DNA of 64,000 nt from assembly GCA_038246545.1 (NCBI GenBank), contig JBBRVW010000025.1, positions 1 through 64,000 on the forward strand, read 5' to 3'. Positions 32,900-41,648 of this stretch are shown piece after piece. A program made the translations under genes and the position numbers. The DNA comes from JBBRVW01 sp038246545 (GTDB taxonomy: Bacteria; Actinomycetota; Actinomycetes; JACCUZ01). Under the pieces are notes generated by a model. That model was not told the origin of the DNA. It did not search any database and was given only the letters and a program-made list of their open reading frames with translations. Each line of letters begins with the position of its first letter. Positions within the stretch are counted from its first letter, which is position 1.

Positions 32900-34300
32900 A
32901 TGAGCGAGCACTTCGACGTCGTCGTCCTCGGTGCCGGCCCCGGCGGGTACGTCGCCGCCATCCGCGCCTCGCAGCTGGGCAAGAAGGTCGCGGTCATCGA
33001 GGAGAGGTACTGGGGCGGTGTCTGCCTCAACGTCGGGTGCATCCCGTCGAAGGCGCTGCTGCGCAACGCCGAGCTGTCGCACATCCTGACCCACGAGAAG
33101 GACAAGTTCGGCATCACCGGCGACGCGTCGATGGACTTCGCACCGACGCACGCCCGCAGCCGTCAGGTGTCGGAGTCCATCGTCAAGGGCGTCCACTTCC
33201 TGATGAAGAAGAACAAGATCACCAAGATCGACGGCTGGGGCACGTTCACCGGGCCGAAGTCGATCGACGTCACGAGCTCGGACGGCACCGTCACCCAGGT
33301 GACCGGCGACAGCGTCATCATCGCCGCGGGCGCCACCACCCGGCTGGTCCCCGGCACCTCGTTGTCCGACCGGGTGGTGACCTACGAGGAGCAGATCCTC
33401 ACCGACCAGCTCCCGGGATCGATCGTGATCGCCGGCTCCGGCGCGATCGGCGTCGAGTTCGCCTACATCATGAAGAACTTCGGCGTCGACGTGACGGTCG
33501 TGGAGTTCCTCGACCGGATGGTCCCCACCGAGGACGCCGAGATCTCCAAGGAGCTGCTCAAGCACTACAAGAAGCTCGGCGTGAACGTGCTGCTGTCGAC
33601 CAAGGTCGAGAGCATCGACGACAGCGGCGACCAGGTGAAGGTCACCGTCTCCCCCGCGCAGGGCGGCGACCAGCAGGTGATCGAGACCGACAAGGTGCTG
33701 CAGGCGATCGGATTCGCGCCGCGCCTCGACGGGTACGGCCTCGACCGGACCGGGGTCCAGGTGAGCGACCGCGGCGCGATCGTCGTCGACGCCCGGGGAC
33801 GCACCAACGTCGACGGCGTCTACGCGATCGGCGACTGCACCGGCAAGCTGATGCTCGCCCACACCGCGGAGGCGATGGGAGTCGTGGCCGCCGAGACCAT
33901 CGCCGGCGCCGAGACCGTCGAGATCGACTTCGACATGATCCCGCGGGCGACGTACTGCCAGCCGCAGATCGCGTCGTTCGGGTACACCGAGGAGCAGGCG
34001 AAGGAGAAGGGGTACGACGTCAAGGTCGCGAAGTTCCCTTTCACCGCCAACGGCAAGGCGAAGGGTCTCGGCGACGAGGTCGGTTTCGTCAAGGTCGTCG
34101 CCGACGCGACGCACAACGAGATCATCGGCGCGCACCTGATCGGACCCGACGTCACCGAGCTGCTGCCGGTCCTGACCCTGGCCCAGAAGTGGGACCTCAC
34201 CGCCGACGAGGTCGCCCGCAACGTGTTCGCGCACCCCACGCTGTCCGAGGCTGTCAAGGAGGCCGTCGAAGGCATCGCCGGGCACATGATCAACTTCTGA
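32900..34300 (+). CDS. lpdA: dihydrolipoyl dehydrogenase (E3)
   Basis: 466 residues. FAD-binding VVLGAGPGGYVAAIRAS, the redox disulfide GGVCLNVGCIPSK, NAD-binding IAGSGAIGVEFAYIMKNFGV, the second FAD motif VYAIGDCTGKLMLAHTAEAMG and the C-terminal HAHPTLSE-type end (NVFAHPTLSEAVKEA, catalytic His) are all present. It reoxidises lipoamide in 2-oxoacid dehydrogenase complexes and is a core enzyme. It stands alone here, apart from other E1/E2 genes. Confidence 0.96.
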   Translation: MSEHFDVVVLGAGPGGYVAAIRASQLGKKVAVIEERYWGGVCLNVGCIPSKALLRNAELSHILTHEKDKFGITGDASMDFAPTHARSRQVSESIVKGVHFLMKKNKITKIDGWGTFTGPKSIDVTSSDGTVTQVTGDSVIIAAGATTRLVPGTSLSDRVVTYEEQILTDQLPGSIVIAGSGAIGVEFAYIMKNFGVDVTVVEFLDRMVPTEDAEISKELLKHYKKLGVNVLLSTKVESIDDSGDQVKVTVSPAQGGDQQVIETDKVLQAIGFAPRLDGYGLDRTGVQVSDRGAIVVDARGRTNVDGVYAIGDCTGKLMLAHTAEAMGVVAAETIAGAETVEIDFDMIPRATYCQPQIASFGYTEEQAKEKGYDVKVAKFPFTANGKAKGLGDEVGFVKVVADATHNEIIGAHLIGPDVTELLPVLTLAQKWDLTADEVARNVFAHPTLSEAVKEAVEGIAGHMINF

Positions 34301-34349
34301 GCCGCCTGCCCAGGGGGCGCGAGGTGGTCGGCGATCGGCGGCCGTCGGG

Positions 34350-35108
34350 TCAGGGCAGCGTGTTGTACGGCGCGAGGAACGACCGCGCCCCCGCGGTGTC
34401 CAACCGATAGTCGACGTTGGTCGACCGGCACACCGAGTCGCCGGCGATCGTCGTCGCGGCGACCACGTTGCTGGTGCCCAGGAAGTTGGGACCGCCGGAG
34501 TCGCCGTAGCAGGTGCCGCTGTCGCCCTTGGCCGGGTTCATCGAGATCCGGAGCCAGGGCTTGTTGATGGAGTTCAACGTGCCGGTGGCCACGCCACGCA
34601 CGTCGTCGTAGAGGTACTGGTGCCCGCCGGGGCTGTTGGTCACCTCGTAGGCGCCGTAGCCGACCGACGTGAACTTCTGGTTCGACGCGAGCCTGCCCAG
34701 CGAGCCGGCCGTGGGCAGCTTCGCCGGCGTGATGTCCGAGACAGCCTTGTCGAGGACGACGACGGCGATGTCGTGCGGGTCGCTCGTCGGGCGCGGGTAG
34801 GCCGGGTCGCCGTGGAAGGTGCCGGGGTAGGTCTTGTCGCCGACCTTGTACGCCGGGGAGAAGGTGACCCGGACCCGGCCGGTGCCCCCCTCGTCGCAGT
34901 GCGCGGCCGTGAGGAAGACCGTCGGGCTGATCAGGGTGCCGGAGCAGTAGATCCAGGTGCCGTCGGAGTACGCCTGGTAGGCGAGCAGGCCACCCACGTT
35001 GGGGTGCGCGGTGCCGTCGGGGCTGCCGAACGTGATGGCGGCGGCCGGTCCGGCGGTGCCGAGGGCCAGGGCGGCAAGGACGGTGAGGGCGAGGACCAGA
35101 CGGCGCAT
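34350..35108 (-). CDS. secreted trypsin-like serine protease (S1)
   Basis: 252 residues with a clear signal peptide (MRRLVLALTVLAALALGTAGPAAA). The catalytic triad is visible: His in FLTAAHCDEG, Asp in DPHDIAVVVLDK and Ser in GTCYGDSGGPNFLG. Two cysteine pairs (IYCSG/AAHC; GTC/DSVC) fit the usual disulfides. The ATG at 35108 is chosen because it begins the signal peptide. Acts outside the cell; substrate unknown. Confidence 0.93.
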   Translation of the reverse strand: MRRLVLALTVLAALALGTAGPAAAITFGSPDGTAHPNVGGLLAYQAYSDGTWIYCSGTLISPTVFLTAAHCDEGGTGRVRVTFSPAYKVGDKTYPGTFHGDPAYPRPTSDPHDIAVVVLDKAVSDITPAKLPTAGSLGRLASNQKFTSVGYGAYEVTNSPGGHQYLYDDVRGVATGTLNSINKPWLRISMNPAKGDSGTCYGDSGGPNFLGTSNVVAATTIAGDSVCRSTNVDYRLDTAGARSFLAPYNTLP

Positions 35109-35267
35109 GGTGGACGGCTCCGGTGATGTCGACGACGAAACGATCACCGTAGGTCCTGCGGCCGCACCTGTCACCGGCCGCACGTCCTCCGGCCCAGCGT
35201 CCTTACCAGGCGTGATCGTCCGGTGACCACCGCGTCCCGCGACGTTCCCCCTCGTCGCTCGCGCGGG

Positions 35268-35882
35268 TCAGCCGGCGACGACGGCGCCCGCGGCCTCGGC
35301 GACGAGGAGCGCCTGGGTGGTGTCTATCCGCGACCCGTTCCAGGCCAGTCCGTCGAGCACCACGCCGGTGAGGTCGGCACCGACCAGGTCGGTCTCGTCC
35401 AGCCGGGCGCTGCGCAGCGTGGCCCGGGTGAGGTCGCAGTCGCGAAGCACGCTCCGGCGCAACAGCGCCTCCGAGAGGTCGGCCTCCACGAGCTTCACGC
35501 CCGACAGGTCGAGCTCGGTGAGGTCGGCGCCGCGCAGCGTCACGTACGACCACACTCCGCCCTCGACGGTCATCGGCCGTAGCCGGGCCTCGACAAAGGT
35601 CGAGCCGAGGAGCTTGCAGCCGCGCAGGGTCGCCGCGAAGAACGACGTCCGTCGGAAGGTGCACCCCGCGAACGACGTGCCGTCGTGGGTCGAGGCGTTG
35701 AGCTGGCCGCCGAGGAAGCGGCACTCCTCGAACCGTGCACCGCGCGTGGTGACCTCAGTGAGGTCGGCGTCGACGAACTCGCAGCCGACGAAGACCGCGG
35801 CGCCGAGGTCCTCGCCGTACCAGTCGACACCGGCGAACCGCTCGTTCTCCGCGGACCGGACCGGGTCCCCCGTCCCGCTCAT
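35268..35882 (-). CDS. pentapeptide-repeat protein
   Basis: 204 residues with tandem A(D/N)LXX repeats forming a right-handed beta-helix: AVFVGCEFVDADLTEVTTRG, ARFEECRFLGGQL, ADLTELDLSGVKLVEADLSE, ALLRRSVLRDCDLTRATLRS and ADLTGVVLDG. Similar in size to MfpA/Qnr-type proteins that mimic DNA and protect gyrase, but the role cannot be assigned from sequence. It starts by ATGA overlap with the stop of the PaaK gene. Confidence 0.9.
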   Translation of the reverse strand: MSGTGDPVRSAENERFAGVDWYGEDLGAAVFVGCEFVDADLTEVTTRGARFEECRFLGGQLNASTHDGTSFAGCTFRRTSFFAATLRGCKLLGSTFVEARLRPMTVEGGVWSYVTLRGADLTELDLSGVKLVEADLSEALLRRSVLRDCDLTRATLRSARLDETDLVGADLTGVVLDGLAWNGSRIDTTQALLVAEAAGAVVAG

Positions 35883-37183
35883 GGCGACCGCTCGTCGACG
35901 ATGCGGCGCATCTTGCCGACCGACCGCTCGATGCCGTCCGGCTCCACCACCTCGACCGCGACCGACACCCCGATCGAGGCCTTCACCAGGCCGACCAGCG
36001 CGCGCCCGGCCTCGGCTGCTGCCGCCGGCGCCGCTGCCGGCCGCCGCTCGACCCGGACCGTCATCGAGTCGAGCCGGCCGTCGCGCCGCAGGACGCACTG
36101 GAAGTGCGGCGACAGCTCGGGGGTCCGCAGGATCAGCTCCTCGACCTGGGTCGAGAACAGGTTGACGCCCCGCAGGATGATCATGTCGTCCGAGCGGCCG
36201 GTGACCTTCTGCATCCGCCGCATCGGCCTGGCCGTGCCGGGCAGCAGCCGGGTGAGGTCGCGGGTGCGGTAGCGCACCACGGGCATCGCCTGCTTCGTGA
36301 GCGACGTGAACACCAGCTCGCCCACCTCGCCGTCCGGCAGCACCGCACCGCTGACCGGGTCGACGACCTCCGGGTAGAAGTGGTCCTCCCACACGTGCAG
36401 CCCGTCCTTGGTCTCGACGCACTCCTGGGCGACACCCGGACCCATCACCTCGGACAGGCCGTAGATGTCGACCGCGTGCATGTCGAGCCGCCCCTCGAGC
36501 TCGGCGCGCATGTCGTCGGTCCACGGCTCGGCGCCGAAGATGCCCACCTGCAGCGACGTCGAGCGGGGGTCGATGCCCTGCCGCTCCATCTCGTCGACGA
36601 CCGCGAGCATGTACGACGGCGTCACCATCACGACATCCGGCTCGAAGTCGCGGATGAGCATGACCTGCCGCTCGGTCATCCCGCCGGACACCGGGATCAC
36701 GGTGCAGCCCAGCGCCTCCGCCCCGTAGTGCGCGCCGAGGCCGCCGGTGAACAGGCCGTACCCGTAGGCGACGTGCACCCGGTCGCCCGGGCGGCCACCT
36801 GCGGCGCGGATGGAGCGCGCCATCACCGACGACCAGGTGCGGATGTCGTCGGCCGTGTAGCCGACGACGGTGGGCCGGCCGGTGGTGCCGGACGACGCGT
36901 GGATGCGGGTCACCTGCTCGCGCGGCACGGCGAACATCCCGAACGGGTACTGGGCGCGCAGGTCCTGCTTGGCCGTGAACGGGAACCTGGCCAGGTCGTC
37001 GAGCGACCGGCAGTCGTCCGGGTGCACCGCTGCCGCCTCGAAGGCCGCCCGGTAGTGCGGCACGTTGTCGTACGCGTGCCGCAGCGACCACCGCAGCCGC
37101 TCCAGCTGCAGCCCGCACAGCTCGTCGACGGACGACCGCTCGACCGGGTCGAGGGTGGACGGATCGGGTGTGCGGTCCTGCAC
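35879..37183 (-). CDS. paaK: phenylacetate-CoA ligase
   Basis: 434 residues. AMP-forming adenylating enzyme with the P-loop IHASSGTTGRPTVVGY, YGYGLFTGGLGAHYGAEALG, the IYGLSEVMGPGVAQEC motif (AMP site) and a GRSDDMIILRGVNLFSTQVEE hinge typical of PaaK. The GTG at 37183 has GAGGAG at good spacing and gives the normal family length. No other paa genes are in the window, so it may serve another aromatic acid. Its upstream region, about 77 bases, is shared with the divergent MFS gene. Confidence 0.93.
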   Translation of the reverse strand: MQDRTPDPSTLDPVERSSVDELCGLQLERLRWSLRHAYDNVPHYRAAFEAAAVHPDDCRSLDDLARFPFTAKQDLRAQYPFGMFAVPREQVTRIHASSGTTGRPTVVGYTADDIRTWSSVMARSIRAAGGRPGDRVHVAYGYGLFTGGLGAHYGAEALGCTVIPVSGGMTERQVMLIRDFEPDVVMVTPSYMLAVVDEMERQGIDPRSTSLQVGIFGAEPWTDDMRAELEGRLDMHAVDIYGLSEVMGPGVAQECVETKDGLHVWEDHFYPEVVDPVSGAVLPDGEVGELVFTSLTKQAMPVVRYRTRDLTRLLPGTARPMRRMQKVTGRSDDMIILRGVNLFSTQVEELILRTPELSPHFQCVLRRDGRLDSMTVRVERRPAAAPAAAAEAGRALVGLVKASIGVSVAVEVVEPDGIERSVGKMRRIVDERSP

Positions 37184-37259
37184 CAACGCCTCCTCGCCGG
37201 GCGCCGTGCCCGGAAGTCCCTGGCACGCGCGGCCCCCTGCTGTCACCCTTGCCGTCGCC

Positions 37260-38579
37260 ATGAGCAGCCATGACGACCTTCCGACACCCCACCACACGTC
37301 CTCCGCGCGCGGAGCCCGCAGGTTCCCCCTGCCCGCGGTCCTGCGCGACGAGCCGCAGTACCGGCTGCTGTTCTTCGGCCAGGTGCTGTCGATCCTGGGT
37401 GACCGCGTCACGATGGTGGTGCTGCCGTTCGCCGTGCTCGCCGTGGGCGGCCACGTCGGCGACGTCGCCATCGTGTCGGCGGCGCAGTTCCTGCCGTTCG
37501 CGGTCCTGGCGCTGCCTGCGGGCGTGTGGGCGGACCGGCTGGACCGGAAGAAGATCCTCGTCGCCAGCGACGTCACCCGCTTCGCGTGCCAGCTGCTGGC
37601 CGGCGTCCTGCTCGTGACCGACCAGGCGCACGTCGTGCACCTCGCCGCGATCGCCGCGGTGTACGGCGCCGCCGACGCCTTCTTCGCCCCGGCCTTCACC
37701 GGCCTGCTGCCCGGCACCGTCGCACCGGTGAACCTGCAGCCGGCCAACGCCCTGCGTGGCCTGAGCTACTCCACGGGGTCGATCGTCGGACCGGTGCTCG
37801 GCGGCCTGCTCGTCGCTGGCGTCGGCGAGGGCGGCGCGTTCCTGTTCGACGCGGCCACCTTCGCGATGTCCATCGCCTGCCTGATCCCGCTCCGGGCCCG
37901 CGTGGTCGCCGACGTGCTGCGCGACGAGGACCCCCAGGCCAGCACGGACCATTTCCTCACCAGCCTCAAGCAGGGCTGGTCGGAGGTCCGCAGCCGCTCG
38001 TGGGTCACGGCGTTCCTCGGCGGGATGGCGTCGTACCACGTCGTCGTGCTGCCGGCGATCTTCGTGCTGGGCCCGGTGCTGGCCGCCCGCGAGCTCGACG
38101 GCGCCTCGTCGTGGGCGCTGATCACCGCCGGCTTCGGCCTCGGCTCGGTCCTCGGCGACCTGCTGCTGCTGCGCTGGAAGCCCCGATTCGCCCTGCGGGT
38201 GGCGGCCCTCATGCTGATCGGCGCCTCCTGCCAGGCGGCCTTCATCGGCAGCGGCCTCGGCACCTGGGCCATCGCCGGCCTCGAGGTGCTGGCCGGCATC
38301 TGCGTCACCGGCACGTTCACGCTGTGGGAGACCTCGCTGCAGGAGCACATCCCGGACCGCGCGCTCTCACGCGTGTCGAGCTACGACTACCTCACCAGCG
38401 CCGGTCTCATCCCGCTGGGCAACCTCACCATCGGTTTCGTCACTGCGGCGATCGGGCTGCACCACGCGCTGTACGCGATGACGGTGCTCGGGGTGGCGGC
38501 CGCTCTCGCCGTCGCCGCTGTCCCTGCCGTCCGCTCCCTCCCGCGCGCCGAGCCGGAGGTGGCGGCCACGGCATCCTGA
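37260..38579 (+). CDS. MFS transporter
   Basis: 439 residues, 10-12 transmembrane helices in two halves. The first loop motif WADRLDRKKILVASD is the MFS A-motif (G-x-x-x-D-R-x-x-R/K), and the pattern RLLFFGQVLSILGDRVTMVVLPFAV is typical of the MFS_3/enterobactin-exporter-like drug efflux group. Substrate unknown. Divergent from paaK. Ends 4 bases from the convergent NUDIX gene stop. Confidence 0.9.
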   Translation: MSSHDDLPTPHHTSSARGARRFPLPAVLRDEPQYRLLFFGQVLSILGDRVTMVVLPFAVLAVGGHVGDVAIVSAAQFLPFAVLALPAGVWADRLDRKKILVASDVTRFACQLLAGVLLVTDQAHVVHLAAIAAVYGAADAFFAPAFTGLLPGTVAPVNLQPANALRGLSYSTGSIVGPVLGGLLVAGVGEGGAFLFDAATFAMSIACLIPLRARVVADVLRDEDPQASTDHFLTSLKQGWSEVRSRSWVTAFLGGMASYHVVVLPAIFVLGPVLAARELDGASSWALITAGFGLGSVLGDLLLLRWKPRFALRVAALMLIGASCQAAFIGSGLGTWAIAGLEVLAGICVTGTFTLWETSLQEHIPDRALSRVSSYDYLTSAGLIPLGNLTIGFVTAAIGLHHALYAMTVLGVAAALAVAAVPAVRSLPRAEPEVAATAS

Positions 38580-38583
38580 TCCG

Positions 38584-39111
38584 TCAGGTGCCGGCCAGCC
38601 GGTCGAGCAGCCGGTCGAGGAACGCGACCTGGCCCTTGACCACCAGCTCCCGGGCTGTCGCCACGTCGACCCAGGCGAACCGTTCCAGCTCGGGGAACTC
38701 CGCGGTCCGCCCGGAGCGCGGCGGCCACTCGATCGTGAAGGTGTTGCTGGCGCAGGCCGCGGCGTCGAGGTCGCCCTCGACCGCCCAGAGCGTCACCACC
38801 TTGCCGCCGGACTGCCGGACGCTGCCGAGCTCGAGCAGGTCGCCGGCCGGCACCGGCTGACCGGTCTCCTCGACGAACTCACGGTGGGCCGCCACCAGCG
38901 GCGCCTCGTCCGGCTCGTGCTCGCCCTTCGGGGCCGACCAGGCGTGCTCCTGCTTGCGGGCCCAGAACGGGCCGCCGAGGTGCCCGAGCAGCACCTCGAC
39001 AGCAGCCGCGCCGGTAGCGGCCGATGCTTCCGCCCCGGCCGTCCCGCCGACCCCAGCGGCACCGGTGCGTCGGAAGACCAGGATCCCTGCGCTGCGCACC
39101 CCGGTCGCCAT
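38584..39111 (-). CDS. NUDIX hydrolase
   Basis: 175 residues. The NUDIX box GEHEPDEAPLVAAHREFVEETG matches GX5EX7REUXEEXG closely. N-terminal VRSAGILVFRR and an Ala/Gly-rich insertion (about 15-35) precede the box. The WSAPKGE and TLWAVEGD segments fit a family of predicted NTP-PPase DNA-repair NUDIX proteins. It hydrolyses a nucleoside diphosphate derivative of unknown identity. Divergent from trxA with about 80 bases between. Confidence 0.9.
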   Translation of the reverse strand: MATGVRSAGILVFRRTGAAGVGGTAGAEASAATGAAAVEVLLGHLGGPFWARKQEHAWSAPKGEHEPDEAPLVAAHREFVEETGQPVPAGDLLELGSVRQSGGKVVTLWAVEGDLDAAACASNTFTIEWPPRSGRTAEFPELERFAWVDVATARELVVKGQVAFLDRLLDRLAGT

Positions 39112-39193
39112 GTCGACATCCTCCCGGAAGCAACGGGCAGCTCCGGGCGTTGTCCCCATGACACCCGCTTCCCCGGCTCCCAGGAGAGACAGC

Positions 39194-39610
39194 ATGGCCA
39201 CCCTCGAGGCGACCACCACCAACTTCGACTCGCTCGTCGACGCGGACGGCATCACACTCGTCGACTTCTGGGCCGAGTGGTGCGGCCCGTGCCGGATGTT
39301 CGGCCCGGTCTTCGACGCCGCGTCGCAGCAGCACGACGACATCACCTTCGCCAAGGTCGACACAGAGGCCGAGCGTGAGCTCGCCGCCCAGGCATCCATC
39401 AGCTCGATCCCGACCCTGATGGCGTTCCGCGACGGGATCCTCGTCTATGCCCAGCCCGGCGCGCTGCCGGCGCCCGCGCTCGAGCAGCTCATCACCGCCG
39501 TGCGCGACCTGGACATGGACGACGTGCGCCGGCAGCTCGCCGCCCAGGACGGCGAGCACCAGCACGAGGCCCACCAGGGCCACGGTCACGGCTCCGAGGC
39601 CACCGCCTGA
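39194..39610 (+). CDS. trxA: thioredoxin with His-rich tail
   Basis: 138 residues. The fold and active site FWAEWCGPCRMFGPVFD are classical; the cis-proline loop is SISSIPTLMAF. The C-terminus extends beyond a normal thioredoxin (about 105 residues) with EHQHEAHQGHGHGSEA, a His-rich tail that could bind metals. It reduces protein disulfides in the cytoplasm. AGGAGAGACAGC upstream is a good ribosome site. Confidence 0.93.
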   Translation: MATLEATTTNFDSLVDADGITLVDFWAEWCGPCRMFGPVFDAASQQHDDITFAKVDTEAERELAAQASISSIPTLMAFRDGILVYAQPGALPAPALEQLITAVRDLDMDDVRRQLAAQDGEHQHEAHQGHGHGSEATA

Positions 39611-39632
39611 CCGGTCTCCACCAGCTCCTCGT

Positions 39633-39668
39633 CAGCGTCGGGCTGCGGTATGCAGCAGCCCGAGGCTG
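39633..39668 (+). terminator. stem-loop after trxA
   Basis: CAGCGTCGGGCTGC (39633-39646) pairs with GCAGCCCGAGGCTG (39655-39668; one mismatch) across an 8-base loop, 23 bases after the trxA stop. There is no U-run, as is common in high-GC actinomycetes. Confidence 0.5.
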
Positions 39669-39723
39669 ACACCTGTGCGGGGGTGACGGAACCTCCGGGC
39701 CACCTCGGTCGTCAGACTGAGAC

Positions 39724-41355
39724 GTGCGCCTGCCCCGCCCGCGCACCCGCCTCCTGGTGGGTGCCGCCCTGCTCGCCGTGATCGGCGTGGTCCTGCTCAC
39801 GACCCGGCCCGCCGCCCCGCTCGCGCCGCTGCGCCGGGGCCCGACCGCCGGCGCGGCGCGCGCCGGCATCAGCCGGATCAAGCACGTCGTCGTGGTGATG
39901 CAGGAGAACCGGTCCTTCGACTCGTACTTCGGCACCTTCCCCCGAGCCGAGGGCTTCCCCCGCGCGCCGGACGGCTCGATCGACGTGTGCCTGCCGAGCC
40001 CGATCCGCGGCGGCGGCTGCCTGGCGCCGTACCACGACGTCAGGGACGTCAACGGCGGTGGACCGCACGGTCACGCCGATGCCGTCGCCGACATCGCCAA
40101 CGGAGCGATGGACGGCTTCCTGGCGCGGGCCGAGAAGGCCCGCCTGCACGGCGGCTGCTCGGACCCGAACGACCCCGAGTGCCTCAGCGCCTCCGAGCGC
40201 GACGTCATGGGCTACCACGACGGGCGCGACATCCCGAACTACTGGGCCTACGCGAAGCAGTTCGTGCTGCAGGACCACATGTTCCAGCCGAACACGTCGT
40301 GGAGCCTGCCGGCCCACCTGTTCACGGTCTCGGAGTGGTCGGCGCGCTGCGGCGACGACGGCCCCGGCTCGTGCACCAACGAGGTGGGACACCCGGGCGA
40401 CCCGCCGGACTTCAACACCGCCCGGCACCCGAACGCGCAGCCTCCGACGTACGCCTGGACCGACCTCACCTACCTGTTGCACCGGGCGCACGTGTCGTGG
40501 CGCTACTACGTCGCGAAGGGTGACGAGCCGGACTGCGCGAACGACACGCTGCTCACCTGCCCGCGGGTGCCGCAGCGCGCGAGCACCCCCGGCATCTGGA
40601 ACCCGCTGCCGTACTTCACGACCGTACGGGACGACGGGCAGCTGAAGAACATCGTGTCCGTGCAGCACTTCCTCACCGCCGCGCAGACAGGGCAGCTGCC
40701 GTCGGTCAGCTGGGTCGTGCCGTCCGAGGCGGTCAGCGAGCACCCGCGGTCGCCGGTCAGCGCCGGGCAGTCGTACGTCACCGGGCTGGTCAACGCGGTG
40801 ATGTCCGGACCCGACTGGGCGTCGACCGCGATCTTCCTCACCTGGGACGACTGGGGCGGCTTCTACGACCACGTCACGCCGCCGGTCGTCGACGCCAACG
40901 GCTACGGGCTGCGGGTGCCCGGCATCGTCATCAGCCCGTACGCACGGCGCGGGTACGTCGACCACCAGACCCTGAGCTTCGACGCCTACGTCAAGTTCAT
41001 CGAGGACCGCTTCCTGCACGGGCAGCGGTTGGACCCCGCGAACGACGGGCGTCCCGACCCGCGGCCCGACGTGCGGGAGAACGACCCGCAGCTGGGCGAC
41101 CTGCTCGCGGACTTCGACTTCGGTCAGCCGCCGCAGCCACCGCTGCTGCTGCCGGTGCACCCGGTGACCGACCTGGTGGCACCGCCGCCGGACGAGGCGG
41201 GCGCGGCCACGGCGACAGCCACCGCCACGGCTCAGCCGGCGGCCACGCCGAGCTGCTCGAGCAGGCCCTCGACCCGGCGGCGCACCTCGTCGCGGATCGG
41301 CCGCACGTCCGCGACGCCCCGCCCGGCCGGGTCGGCCAGCACCCAGTCGAGGTAG
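39724..41355 (+). CDS. secreted phospholipase C / acid phosphatase-like phosphoesterase
   Basis: 543 residues. An N-terminal membrane segment (LLVGAALLAVIGVVLLTT) is followed by ISRIKHVVVVMQENRSFDSYFG, the hallmark metal-binding start of the phosphoesterase (PLC/AcpA) family. NTSWSLPAHLFTVSEW, VSWVVPSEAVSEHP, FLTWDDWGGFYDHVTPP and GLRVPGIVISPYARRGYVDH complete the active site. It hydrolyses a phosphate ester outside the cell. The last ~45 residues (Ala-Thr run, then Ser/Arg-rich) run 124 bases into the convergent arsC gene; the natural stop has probably been lost or misread near 41230. Confidence 0.9.
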   Translation: MRLPRPRTRLLVGAALLAVIGVVLLTTRPAAPLAPLRRGPTAGAARAGISRIKHVVVVMQENRSFDSYFGTFPRAEGFPRAPDGSIDVCLPSPIRGGGCLAPYHDVRDVNGGGPHGHADAVADIANGAMDGFLARAEKARLHGGCSDPNDPECLSASERDVMGYHDGRDIPNYWAYAKQFVLQDHMFQPNTSWSLPAHLFTVSEWSARCGDDGPGSCTNEVGHPGDPPDFNTARHPNAQPPTYAWTDLTYLLHRAHVSWRYYVAKGDEPDCANDTLLTCPRVPQRASTPGIWNPLPYFTTVRDDGQLKNIVSVQHFLTAAQTGQLPSVSWVVPSEAVSEHPRSPVSAGQSYVTGLVNAVMSGPDWASTAIFLTWDDWGGFYDHVTPPVVDANGYGLRVPGIVISPYARRGYVDHQTLSFDAYVKFIEDRFLHGQRLDPANDGRPDPRPDVRENDPQLGDLLADFDFGQPPQPPLLLPVHPVTDLVAPPPDEAGAATATATATAQPAATPSCSSRPSTRRRTSSRIGRTSATPRPAGSASTQSR

Positions 41356-41648
41356 GTCTTGCCCGGGAAGAACGGGCACTCGTCGCCGCAGCCCATGGTG
41401 ATGACGTAGTCGCTCTCGCGGACGGCGTCGGTGGTGAGCACCTTCGGGATCTCGGCCGAGAGGTCGACACCGACCTCGCGCATGGCCTCGACCACGGCCG
41501 CGTTCACGGTGTCGGCGGGGGCGGTGCCGGCGGAGCGCACCTCGACGGCGTCACCCGCGAGGTGGGTGAGGAAGCCGGCCGCCATCTGCGAGCGGCCGGC
41601 GTTGTGGACGCAGACGAACAGCACGCTGGGCCTGGGCGAGTTCGTCAT
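41232..41648 (-). CDS. arsC: arsenate reductase, low-molecular-weight phosphatase type
   Basis: 138 residues. The phosphatase loop VLFVCVHNAGRSQMAAGF (CX5R) holds the nucleophile Cys; a further Cys pair is in MGCGDECPFFPGKTYLDW. The actinobacterial enzymes of this type work with mycothiol/mycoredoxin or thioredoxin to reduce arsenate to arsenite. Last gene of the minus-strand ars operon, starting by ATGA overlap with the channel gene. Its 3' part overlaps the convergent phosphoesterase. Confidence 0.93.
   Translation of the reverse strand: MTNSPRPSVLFVCVHNAGRSQMAAGFLTHLAGDAVEVRSAGTAPADTVNAAVVEAMREVGVDLSAEIPKVLTTDAVRESDYVITMGCGDECPFFPGKTYLDWVLADPAGRGVADVRPIRDEVRRRVEGLLEQLGVAAG

Noticed and set aside
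35220..37260. Pentapeptide protein as a quinolone-resistance gene
   Set aside because: The repeats are clear, but nothing in sequence or context supports gyrase protection specifically.
35883..38348. Minus-strand open frame opposite the MFS and through paaK
   Set aside because: Only its last 204 codons (pentapeptide repeats, 35268-35882) are real; the rest is antisense or out-of-frame sequence of conserved genes.
41205..41235. Alternating GCC/ACG run near the end of the phosphoesterase gene
   Set aside because: Encodes a short Ala-Thr stretch; a coding low-complexity tract, not a regulatory repeat.
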